64,000 bases of DNA from NCBI RefSeq assembly GCF_014596525.1, contig NZ_MSJP01000115.1, positions 62,001 to 126,000 on the forward strand, in the 5' to 3' direction. Positions within the stretch are counted from its first letter, which is position 1. Every line of letters starts with the position of its first letter. The position numbers and the translations under genes were made by a program. Below the pieces are notes generated by a model that made no database searches, was not told the origin of the DNA, and worked only from the letters and a program-made list of their open reading frames with translations. Positions 56,975 through 64,000 of this stretch are shown piece by piece. The DNA comes from Streptomyces sp. CBMA291. GTDB lineage: Bacteria; Actinomycetota; Actinomycetes; Streptomycetales; Streptomycetaceae.

Positions 56975-57475
56975 CTATCCGTCCTGCGGGTCCGTCGTGT
57001 CGATCACGCCGACGGTCTGGTCACCGCTGACCTCCCCGGTCGTACGGAATCCGAGCCGGCGGTAGAAGGCGCCGGGGCCGTCCTCGCCGGGATGCCAGGT
57101 GACGTACAGCCGGTCGGCACCGCGCCGCCGCAGTTCCTCGCGTACGGCGGCGACGGCGAAGCCGCCGTATCCCCTGCCCTGGGCGTCGGCGGAGATGTTG
57201 AGCCGCCAGAGACCGCTGCGCCGGTCGGCGGGGTCCCGCTCCTCGTCCCAGGGCAGGTCGAGGAAGGCCATCAGGAAGCCGACGGGCCGGTCGCCGTCGA
57301 CGATCAGCCTCGGCCAGGCGGCCTCTCCGAAGGCGTACGCCTCGGCGAGCGAGGTGGCGACGGGGGCCACGTTCCGCTCCTGGTGCGCGTGGACGCGCAG
57401 CGCGAGGGCCGCGTCGACGTTCGCGGGGGTGATCTTCTCCAGCCGGAGCCCGGTGCGGGACGGGGGTGCGGTCAT
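56975..57475 (-). CDS. GNAT acetyltransferase (BltD/spermine-acetyltransferase-like)
   Basis: A 166-residue GNAT protein. LRLEKITPANVDAALALRVHAHQERNVAPVA resembles polyamine acetyltransferases of the BltD/PaiA group. The acetyl-CoA loop is ISADAQGRGYGGFAVAAVREEL, and GAFYRRLGFRTTGE ends the fold. The ATG at 57475 was preferred to upstream in-frame starts that add a Pro/Arg-rich leader. Substrate unknown. Confidence 0.85.
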   Translation of the reverse strand: MTAPPSRTGLRLEKITPANVDAALALRVHAHQERNVAPVATSLAEAYAFGEAAWPRLIVDGDRPVGFLMAFLDLPWDEERDPADRRSGLWRLNISADAQGRGYGGFAVAAVREELRRRGADRLYVTWHPGEDGPGAFYRRLGFRTTGEVSGDQTVGVIDTTDPQDG

Positions 57476-57635
57476 GGCGAGGACGGTAGTGGCCTGAGAG
57501 GGCCGGCGCCTGGTGATTATCGGACCGGCAGGGTTCGGGGCTCCGCCGGGATACGGGCACATGACAGGGCGCCAGGAACCGTGCCGGTCCTGACGCCCTG
57601 TCGTACTACTCGTACTTCTCTTGCTTCTCGTACTG

Positions 57636-58397
57636 CTACTTCTTCTTGCCCTGGTTCTTGACCGCCTCGATGGCCGCCGCCGCGGCCTCCGGGTCGAGGT
57701 AGGTGCCGCCGGGGTTGAGGGGCTTGAAGTTCTCGTCGAGTTCGTACGAGAGCGGGATGCCCGTGGGGATGTTGAGGCCCGCGATGTCCGCGTCCGAGAC
57801 GCCGTCGAGGTGCTTGACCAGGGCGCGGAGGCTGTTGCCGTGGGCGGCGACCAGGACCGTGCGGCCGGTGAGGAGGTCCGGGACGATGGCGTCGTACCAG
57901 TACGGGAGCATGCGCTCCACGACGTCCTTCAGGCACTCGGTGCGCGGGCGCAGCTCCGGCGGGATGGTCGCGTAACGGGCGTCGTTCGCCTGCGAGAACT
58001 CGCTGTCGTCGGCGAGCGCCGGCGGCGGGGTGTCGTACGAGCGGCGCCACAGCATGAACTGCTCCTCGCCGAACTCGGCGAGCGTCTGGGCCTTGTCCTT
58101 GCCCTGGAGGGCGCCGTAGTGACGCTCGTTGAGGCGCCAGGAGCGGTGGACCGGGATCCAGTGGCGGTCCGCGGACTCCAGCGCGAGCTGGGCGGTGCGG
58201 ATGGCGCGCTTCTGGAGGGAGGTGTGCAGGACGTCGGGGAGCAGACCGGCGTCCTTGAGCAGCTCGCCGCCGCGCGTCGCCTCCTTCTCACCCTTCGCGG
58301 TGAGGTTCACGTCCACCCAACCGGTGAACAGATTCTTCTCGTTCCACTCGCTCTCGCCGTGGCGGAGGAGGATCAGCTTGTACGGTGCGTCGGCCAT
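57636..58397 (-). CDS. gpmA: 2,3-bisphosphoglycerate-dependent phosphoglycerate mutase
   Basis: A 253-residue glycolytic enzyme interconverting 3- and 2-phosphoglycerate. The phosphohistidine motif LILLRHGESEWNEKNLFTGW is at the N-terminus. RHYGALQGKDK, RSYDTPPP and the second catalytic His in VLVAAHGNSLRALVKHL are all present. The length is typical. The ATG at 58397 is chosen by family alignment over a 21-residue upstream extension. It stands alone, divergent from the MFS transporter. Confidence 0.96.
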   Translation of the reverse strand: MADAPYKLILLRHGESEWNEKNLFTGWVDVNLTAKGEKEATRGGELLKDAGLLPDVLHTSLQKRAIRTAQLALESADRHWIPVHRSWRLNERHYGALQGKDKAQTLAEFGEEQFMLWRRSYDTPPPALADDSEFSQANDARYATIPPELRPRTECLKDVVERMLPYWYDAIVPDLLTGRTVLVAAHGNSLRALVKHLDGVSDADIAGLNIPTGIPLSYELDENFKPLNPGGTYLDPEAAAAAIEAVKNQGKKK

Positions 58398-58469
58398 GCG
58401 CCCGAGCCTAATCGACCTCGGACGATTGACGCGCGTCGTCAATCCGGTGGCGTCCGGCACCTGAGATAC

Positions 58470-58500
58470 GTAAGTTACGACTGCCGTCAGTGGGACTTAC
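58470..58500. promoter_or_regulatory. Inverted repeat in the MFS transporter promoter
   Basis: GTAAGT (58,470-58,475) and ACTTAC (58,495-58,500) face each other, 24 bp upstream of the MFS start. The centre-to-centre spacing of 25 bp would put both on about the same DNA face, so a repressor site is possible. Confidence 0.4.
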
Positions 58501-58523
58501 ATATTTCAAGGGGCCTGCCACAC

Positions 58524-59942
58524 ATGTCCATCGACTCGCTCAGAAGATCAGCCCGTGCGACGGTCTCGGGACTTCCGCCCGGGTTCTGGTGGCTCTGGCT
58601 GTCGACCTTGGTCAACCGGACCGGGGCCTTCGTCCTGACTTTCCTCTCCCTCTATCTGACGCTCGAACTCGGCCACTCGGCCTGGTTCGCCGGGCTCGTC
58701 GTCGCCCTGCACGGTCTCGGCGGCGTCGTCGGCTCCCCGCTCGGCGGCACCCTCACCGACCGCTGGGGCCGCCGCCCCACCATGGTCGCGACCCATCTCG
58801 GGGGCGCCGCCTGCGCCGCCGCCCTCTCCGTCGTCACCAGCGCCTGGGCCATCGCCGTCGTCGTCCTCCTCATGGGCGTCGCCATGCAGGCGGTCCGTCC
58901 CGCCATCAACGCCACGATCGCGGACATGGTCCCCGCCCACGACGTGCGCCGGGCGTACTCCCTCAACTACTGGGCCATCAACCTCGGCTTCGCCATCGCC
59001 TCCATCGGCGGCGGCGCCGCGATCGCCCTCGGCTACCGCACCCTCTTCCTCGTCGAGGCCGTCGCCACCGTCCTGTGCGCCCTCATCGTCTTCCTCCGCC
59101 TCCCGGAGACCCGTCCCGAGGCGGGGACCGGGGCGGGGACCGGGGCGGGAACCGGGGCCGGGACCGACCCGGCGGGCGCCCCGGTCGCCGTGGAGAAGGT
59201 CGGCATGCTCACCGTGCTGCGGGACGCCCCCTTCCGCACCCTGGTGCTGCTCAACCTCCTCGTCTGCCTGGTCTTCACCGCCCCCTGGATCGGTCTGCCG
59301 CTGACCATGGCGGACGAGGGCCTCTCCCCCTCCTCGTACGGCCCCGTCATCGCCGTCAACGGCATCGTGATCGTCGGCTTCCAGCTGATCGTCAACAGGC
59401 TGACCGAGAAGCGTTCGCCGGTCCTCCTGCTGAGCCTGTCCTCGCTGCTCTTCGCCGTCGGCACGGGCGCCACCGCCCTCGCGGGATCCTCCGTCGCCTT
59501 CGCCGCGACCGTCATCGTGTGGACCGTCGGCGAGATGATCCACATCCCGACCAACGCCGCCGCCACCGCCCGGCTGGCCCCCGCGCACGCCCGGGGCCGC
59601 TACCAGGGCGTCATGGGCATGTCCTGGGCCGTGGCCGGTTTCGTCGCCCCGATCGGTGCCGGTGCGATCGTCGACGGGCCCGGTCCCGACGTCCTGTGGG
59701 CCGTGACCGCCGCGATCGGCGTCGCCGCCGCCGTCGGCTACTCCCTGCGGCTGCGGCGCGCGCTCGGGGAGGACCCGGCCGAAACGCCCGGGGCCCCTGC
59801 CGAGCCGTCCGGGGAGGGGATCGCCGGGGAGACCGCCGGAGAGACCGCCGCCGGCTCCGCCGATGCGGCCGTCGCCACTGGTGCGGCCACCGCCGCCTCC
59901 TCCGGTGCCGCCAAGGCCGTCGGCACCACCGTCGGCACCTGA
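58524..59942 (+). CDS. MFS drug/metabolite exporter
   Basis: A 472-residue major facilitator of the DHA1-like (12-helix) type. The loop 2-3 signature GGTLTDRWGRRPTMVATHLGGA is intact. Helices are continuous up to about residue 415, with a cytoplasmic mid-loop carrying GTGAGTGAGTGAGT (repeat-derived) at about 200-215 and an Ala/Gly-rich tail after 420. It probably exports small toxic compounds. A MarR/TetR gene is not adjacent, but an inverted repeat lies in its promoter. Confidence 0.87.
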   Translation: MSIDSLRRSARATVSGLPPGFWWLWLSTLVNRTGAFVLTFLSLYLTLELGHSAWFAGLVVALHGLGGVVGSPLGGTLTDRWGRRPTMVATHLGGAACAAALSVVTSAWAIAVVVLLMGVAMQAVRPAINATIADMVPAHDVRRAYSLNYWAINLGFAIASIGGGAAIALGYRTLFLVEAVATVLCALIVFLRLPETRPEAGTGAGTGAGTGAGTDPAGAPVAVEKVGMLTVLRDAPFRTLVLLNLLVCLVFTAPWIGLPLTMADEGLSPSSYGPVIAVNGIVIVGFQLIVNRLTEKRSPVLLLSLSSLLFAVGTGATALAGSSVAFAATVIVWTVGEMIHIPTNAAATARLAPAHARGRYQGVMGMSWAVAGFVAPIGAGAIVDGPGPDVLWAVTAAIGVAAAVGYSLRLRRALGEDPAETPGAPAEPSGEGIAGETAGETAAGSADAAVATGAATAASSGAAKAVGTTVGT

Positions 59943-60022
59943 CCCCTCCCGACCTCTGCGCCGGGAGGGAGGCCGACAGCCGTACGCGCGGGCCCGCCGC
60001 GACCCGACGAGCGCTCCGCCCG

Positions 60023-60592
60023 TCAGGTCGCCGCGGGCCTGCTCGTCAGGTTCTTGAACGCGTCGAGGTTCCGGGTCGACTCGCCGCGCGCGACCCGCCA
60101 CTCGTACTCCCGCCGGATCGCCGACGCGAACCCCAGCTCAAGGAGCGTGTTGAAGTCGCCGTCCGCCGCTTCGAGGACCGAGCCGAGCAGCCGGTCCAGC
60201 TCCTCGGGCGTGGCGGCGGAGAGCGGCAGTCTGCCCGCGAGGTAGATGTCCCCGAGGCTGTCGATCGCGTACCCGACCCCGTACAGCTTGAGGTTCCGTT
60301 CGAGCAGCCAGCGGTGGACGCCGGCCTCGTTCTCGTCGGGGTGGCGGATGACGAAGGCGTTCAGGGAGAGCGAGTGGCGGCCGGCGCGCAGCGACAGCGT
60401 CGTGAAGAGCTTGCGGGTGCCGGGGAGCTTGACGACGTACGCGCCGGGCTCGGGCGACTCCCACTCCAGCTCCGCGTCCCGGAAGGCGGACTCGATGGTC
60501 CGCCGTACGTCTCCGCCCGGGGTCCCGTCCGGCTCCCCGTCCACGTCCCCGCTCAGGTCCCCGTCCAGGTCTCCGTCCACGTCCTCAGCCAT
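60023..60592 (-). CDS. YbjN-domain protein
   Basis: A 189-residue protein with a YbjN/type III secretion chaperone-like fold. VRRTIESAFRDAELEWESPEPGAYVVKLPGTRKLFTTLSLR and HRWLLERNLKLYGVGYAIDSLGDIYLAGRLPL are diagnostic. Before it lies an acidic repeat of DVDGDLDGDLSGDVDGEPDG type. The ATG overlaps the mshA stop by eight bases, so it is translated from the mshA mRNA. This mshA-ybjN pair is conserved in actinobacteria; function unknown. Confidence 0.87.
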   Translation of the reverse strand: MAEDVDGDLDGDLSGDVDGEPDGTPGGDVRRTIESAFRDAELEWESPEPGAYVVKLPGTRKLFTTLSLRAGRHSLSLNAFVIRHPDENEAGVHRWLLERNLKLYGVGYAIDSLGDIYLAGRLPLSAATPEELDRLLGSVLEAADGDFNTLLELGFASAIRREYEWRVARGESTRNLDAFKNLTSRPAAT

Positions 60593-61952
60593 GGTGGGAG
60601 CGTACGCGACGCCGGGTCTCCCGCTGGCGGTGCTCCTGCACGGCAGCCGTGTACACATCGGCCGTCGCCGCCGCCGCCCTGTCCCAGCCGAACGAGCCCG
60701 CGTGCACCGCCGCCGCCGCGCCCATCCGGGCCGACAGCGCGGGGTCGGCCACCAGACGGCCGAGCGCGCGGGCGTAGTCCGCCGGGTCGTGCCCCCGGAC
60801 CAGGAAGCCCGTCTCCTCGTCCCGTACGGCCACCGGAAGACCGCCGACCGAGGCCGCCACGACCGGGGTGCCGGCCGCCTGCGCCTCGACCGCGACCAGG
60901 CCGAAGGACTCGCTGTACGAGGGCATGACGAGGACGCTCGCCGCGCGGAACCAGTCGGCGAGCCGGTCCTGGCCCACCGGCGGGTGGAAGCGCACGAGGT
61001 CCGCGATGCCGAGCCGGGCGGCCAGCTTCTGCAACCCCTCGGGCTTCGCGAGGCCGCTGCCGGAGGGGCCGCCGACCACCGGCACCACCATGCGCGAGCG
61101 CAGCGACGGGTCCTGGTCGACCAGGAGCGCGGCGGCGCGCAGCAGGATGTCGGGGGCCTTCAGCGGCTGGATCCGCCCGGCGAAGACCGGTATGAACGCG
61201 TCCTGCGGCAGCCCGAGCCGGGCGCGGGCGGCGGCGCGGCCGTCGGCGGGGCGGAAGCGGTCGAGGTTGACGCCCGGGTGGACGACCGCGATCTTGCCGG
61301 GGTCGGCCTCGTAGAAGCGGGCCAGCTCGTCGGCTTCCTCCGCCGTGTTGGCGATCAGCCGGTCGGCGGCCGAGACGATCTGCGTCTCGCCGATCACCCG
61401 CGCGGCGGGCTCGGGCGTGTCGCCCTCGGCGAGCGCCGCGTTCTTGACCTTCGCCATGGTGTGCATGGCGTGGACCAGGGGGACGCCCCAGCGTTCGGCG
61501 GCGAGCCAGCCGACGTGGCCGGAGAGCCAGTAGTGGGAGTGGACGAGGTCGTAGTAGCCGGGGTGGTGACCCGCCCAGGCCTGCATCACGCCGTGCGTGA
61601 AGGCGCAGAGCTGGGCGGGCAGCTCCTCCTTGGCCAGTCCCTCGTACGGGCCCGCGTCGACGTGCCGGACGAGGACGCCGGGGGTCAGCTCGACCACCGG
61701 GGGGAGGCCGCCGGTGGTGGCCCGGGTGAAGATCTCGACCTCGATGTCGATGGCGGCGAGCCGCTTCGCCAGCTCGACGATGTAGACGTTCATGCCGCCC
61801 GCGTCGCCCGTGCCCGGCTGGTGCAGCGGGGAGGTGTGGACGCTGAGCATGGCCACGCGGCGCGGGGTGCGGTTCCGGCCGGGCAGCCGGAGCCTGGCCG
61901 GTGCCGGGTGCCGGTGCCGGGTGCCGGCGAACCGGGACACGTACTGGCTCAC
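60585..61952 (-). CDS. mshA: D-inositol-3-phosphate glycosyltransferase (mycothiol synthesis)
   Basis: A 455-residue GT4 glycosyltransferase that joins GlcNAc from UDP-GlcNAc to inositol-3-phosphate, the first step of mycothiol synthesis. Donor/acceptor motifs are HTSPLHQPGTGDAGGMNVYI, HSHYWLSGHVG, HPGVNLDRFRP, FAGRIQPLKAPDILL and MPSYSESFGLVAVEAQAAGTPVVA. The GTG at 61952 has GGAAGGA nine bases upstream; an ATG ten codons earlier is possible. The gene uses the actinobacterial thiol system that replaces glutathione. Confidence 0.95.
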   Translation of the reverse strand: MSQYVSRFAGTRHRHPAPARLRLPGRNRTPRRVAMLSVHTSPLHQPGTGDAGGMNVYIVELAKRLAAIDIEVEIFTRATTGGLPPVVELTPGVLVRHVDAGPYEGLAKEELPAQLCAFTHGVMQAWAGHHPGYYDLVHSHYWLSGHVGWLAAERWGVPLVHAMHTMAKVKNAALAEGDTPEPAARVIGETQIVSAADRLIANTAEEADELARFYEADPGKIAVVHPGVNLDRFRPADGRAAARARLGLPQDAFIPVFAGRIQPLKAPDILLRAAALLVDQDPSLRSRMVVPVVGGPSGSGLAKPEGLQKLAARLGIADLVRFHPPVGQDRLADWFRAASVLVMPSYSESFGLVAVEAQAAGTPVVAASVGGLPVAVRDEETGFLVRGHDPADYARALGRLVADPALSARMGAAAAVHAGSFGWDRAAAATADVYTAAVQEHRQRETRRRVRSHHG

Positions 61953-62217
61953 GTCGGCGGTCCTTCCGCTGGGGGCGTCGGGCATGACAGAGGCAGGACG
62001 ATGACGCCCTCCGGCCCCGACAACGCCGTCACGCGGGCTTTCATTTCCGCTGGTGACGGCACTTTGCCAAGTCATTACCCGGGGCGGGTGGGCAGGTGCT
62101 TGCACCTTATGCCCGAGTCGCCACACCCCCACCCCCTCACTCCGCTCCCCCGATCCCCCTGCTCGCCCTGCCCCCGCTCCCCACGTCTCCCCCTCCCCCA
62201 CCCCGTACGCTCTTGCC

Positions 62218-63012
62218 ATGGCCCCGCGCACCACCCGCCCCGTCGGCACCCCGACCCGTGGGACCACCAACCCCAATCGGCTGCGCCGTATGGACCGCTG
62301 GATCGCCGCCGTCCACGGGCCCGCACTGCGCCGCTCCCCCGAGCCGCCGATCGCCGTCGACCTCGGTTACGGCGCCGCCCCCTGGACCGCCGTCGAACTC
62401 CTCGCCCGGCTGCGCACCGCCGAGCCCCGCACCCGTCTCTACGGCATCGAGATCGAGCCCGCCCGCGTCGAGGCGGCGAAGCCGTACGAACACGACGGGC
62501 TCTCCTTCCTGCACGGCGGCTTCGAGGTGCCCGTGCCCGGCCCCGTCTCGCTGATCCGGGCGGCGAACGTGCTGCGCCAGTACGACGAGGAGCAGGTCGC
62601 GGCCGTCTGGCGGCGTCTGTGCGGGCGGCTCGCACCCGGCGGGCTGCTCGTCGAGGGCACCTGTGACGAGATCGGGCGCCGGCACGTCTGGGTCGCGCTC
62701 GACGCCACCGGGCCGCTGACGGTGACCTTCGCGACCCGGCTCGGTTCGCTCGACCGCCCCTCGGACCTGGCGGAGCGGCTGCCGAAGGCGCTCATCCATC
62801 GCAACGTCCCCGGCGAACCGGTCCACGCCTTCCTCCGGGACTTCGACCGGGCGTGGGCGGCGGCGGCTCCGTACGTCTCGCTCGGCGCACGGCAGCGGTG
62901 GATCCGCGCGGTCCGCGACCTGGCGGCGGACTGGCCCCTGACGGACGGTCCCCGGCGGTGGCGCCAGGGCGAGGTGACGGTCCGTTGGGAGGCGCTGGCG
63001 CCTCGCGGGTGA
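62218..63012 (+). CDS. SAM-dependent class-I methyltransferase
   Basis: A 264-residue Rossmann methyltransferase. The SAM-binding motif I is IAVDLGYGAAPWTAVELLARL (about 44-64), with the acidic post-I residue in LYGIEIEPARVEAAK. The motif II region is VSLIRAANVLRQYDEEQV, then LAPGGLLVEGTCDE. The substrate is not identifiable. The ATG at 62218 gives a short basic leader (RTTRPVGTPTRGTTNPNRL). It stands alone, divergent from mshA. Confidence 0.85.
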   Translation: MAPRTTRPVGTPTRGTTNPNRLRRMDRWIAAVHGPALRRSPEPPIAVDLGYGAAPWTAVELLARLRTAEPRTRLYGIEIEPARVEAAKPYEHDGLSFLHGGFEVPVPGPVSLIRAANVLRQYDEEQVAAVWRRLCGRLAPGGLLVEGTCDEIGRRHVWVALDATGPLTVTFATRLGSLDRPSDLAERLPKALIHRNVPGEPVHAFLRDFDRAWAAAAPYVSLGARQRWIRAVRDLAADWPLTDGPRRWRQGEVTVRWEALAPRG

Positions 63013-63332
63013 GCGGAGACCCCGAACGGCGGGCCCGGAACCGGCAAGCCGGGGAACCGGGACCCGGGCGGCGGGTCCGGATTCGGTGCGGTCGGCATCC
63101 TGGATGAAGCGGAATCCCCGGCCCCGCCCCAACTCCCGCTGAATTTCCCGTACGCCGGGAACGCCCCGCCCGTATCTCTCGTCACTCGTGTTGAGAATGG
63201 GCCTGTCAGGACATGGTTTCCCCTGTCGCTTTCCGGCCCCGCGTGGCACTATCGCCAAGGTTACCGGCGAGTTACTGACGGTATATCAGATTCGCTACGT
63301 ACCCGAGTTCGGCTCGACAGAGGGGGAAGCTC
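63013..63332. other. Promoter region of the NlpC/P60-type gene
   Basis: A 320-bp spacer. Its last 80 bp are less GC-rich (AAGGTTACCGGCGAGTTACTGACGG and GGTATATCAG) and probably hold the promoter. TTACCGGCGAGTTACTG contains a repeated GTTAC. No gene is supportable. Confidence 0.5.
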
Positions 63333-64000
63333 GTGAACCGACGCCGCCACGCCACCGCCGCGATGACCGTGATCTGCGCCCTGACCGTGCTGGCCTCGCC
63401 CGCGCTGACCCTCCAGGCCTCCGCCGCGCCCCTCCCGCCGCCGCCGCCGAAGAAGAGCCTGGAGGAGGTACGCCAGGAGATCGACGGCCTCTACCGGCAG
63501 GCCGCCGCCGCCACCGACGCGTACAACCTCGCCGAGGAGCGCAGCAAGGAGCAGTCATCCGAGCTGGTCCGGGTCGCCCGGATGATCGTCGAGGGCCGCG
63601 AGAAGATCGAGGACCTCAAGGCCAAGGCCGGTGCCGCCGCCCGCGCCCAGTACCGCAACGGCGGACTGCCCGAGGGCGCGCAGCTCGTCCTCACCAACGA
63701 TCCGCAGCTCTTCCTCGACAACGCCGGACGCCTCAAGGCCGGGGCGAAGGCCACCAACGACCTCCTCGGCGACATGACCCGCACCCAGGCACAGCTGGAC
63801 CTGTACGCCGAGGAAGCCGGCGAGAACTGGACCAAGCTGGAGGCCCACCGGGTCAAGCAGGCCCGCGCCAGGACCGAGATCAACGGCAGGATCACCGAGG
63901 CGAAGAAGCTGGAGTCCGAGCTGGCGGCCGAGGAGCGCGAGCGGCTGCGGCGCCTGGAGGAGCTGGCGCAGCGCCAGGCCCAGGCCACCTGGGTCGGCAC
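63333..64000 (+). CDS. Secreted coiled-coil protein, likely NlpC/P60 peptidoglycan hydrolase, 5' part
   Basis: A GTG-started gene with an AGGGGGA site that runs off the right edge; 222 residues are visible. A signal peptide (NRRRHATAAMTVICALTVLASPALTLQASAA) is followed by PLPPPPPKK and then a long coiled coil (LEEVRQEIDGLYRQAAAATDAYNLAEER..., KKLESELAAEERERLRRLEEL). This layout is that of actinobacterial RipA/C40-type secreted endopeptidases, whose catalytic domain is C-terminal and here outside the window. The enzymatic part is therefore inferred. Confidence 0.8.
   Translation, partial: MNRRRHATAAMTVICALTVLASPALTLQASAAPLPPPPPKKSLEEVRQEIDGLYRQAAAATDAYNLAEERSKEQSSELVRVARMIVEGREKIEDLKAKAGAAARAQYRNGGLPEGAQLVLTNDPQLFLDNAGRLKAGAKATNDLLGDMTRTQAQLDLYAEEAGENWTKLEAHRVKQARARTEINGRITEAKKLESELAAEERERLRRLEELAQRQAQATWVG

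Overview
The window is high-GC chromosomal DNA of a Streptomyces (or very close actinomycete). Evidence: third-codon-position G/C bias, frequent GTG starts, 1-4 nt stop/start overlaps, and a gene order recalled from S. coelicolor (nagK-nagA, cdgB, msiK, rlmB-cysS-ispF-ispD-carD, phoRP/phoU, gpmA, mshA).

Region 1 (1-27,130) is core chromosome. It opens with an N-acetylglucosamine block: a divergent sugar-binding lipoprotein, nagK and nagA, with two DasR-type (dre) sites between them. Then come a PfkB hexose-phosphate kinase, a membrane-anchored carbohydrate-binding protein, the diguanylate cyclase cdgB, a flavin reductase, arfB, a TerD protein, a GNAT, an M1 peptidase lipoprotein, an hbpS/senS/senR heme-redox sensing locus, an FAD monooxygenase, small conserved proteins, an APH-type kinase, a DAO-type oxidoreductase, a large coiled-coil/Mrr-nuclease/TerD fusion and a 920-residue wall-anchored DUF11 protein. 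Short CCCGTAGGGG-type repeats recur in spacers and inside several genes here.

Region 2 (27,131-29,210) is a disturbed stretch: an AT-rich patch, a broken GntR fragment related to a gene in the neighbouring element, a PH-domain membrane protein, a truncated SDR and a Nudix hydrolase.

Region 3 (29,211-42,783) is a complete actinomycete integrative and conjugative element (AICE) of the pSAM2 type, inserted in the 3' part of a tRNA-Thr(TGT) gene and bounded by identical 49-bp direct repeats. It carries int, xis, a RepSA-type initiator, an FtsK/TraSA translocase, Spd spread proteins, a Nudix/Pif-like protein, three GntR regulators and small transfer proteins. Its cargo is a lower-GC two-gene operon (336-residue soluble protein plus 4-TM membrane protein) next to a 148-nt hairpin with a perfect 26-bp outer stem. 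This cargo is the best candidate in the window for an undescribed system.

Region 4 (42,784-64,000) is core chromosome again: msiK with its own dre-like site, a sugar nucleotidyltransferase, a DoxX protein, rlmB, cysS, ispF/ispD, carD, a lipoprotein, phoP/phoR and phoU with PHO boxes between them, a cysteine-rich 50-residue peptide, gpmA, an MFS transporter, mshA with a ybjN gene, a methyltransferase, and the start of an NlpC/P60-type secreted protein. The dre sites at both nagKA and msiK suggest coordinated control of aminosugar uptake and catabolism. The AICE sits about 0.2 kb from msiK without interrupting it, because the tRNA gene is restored at the right junction.
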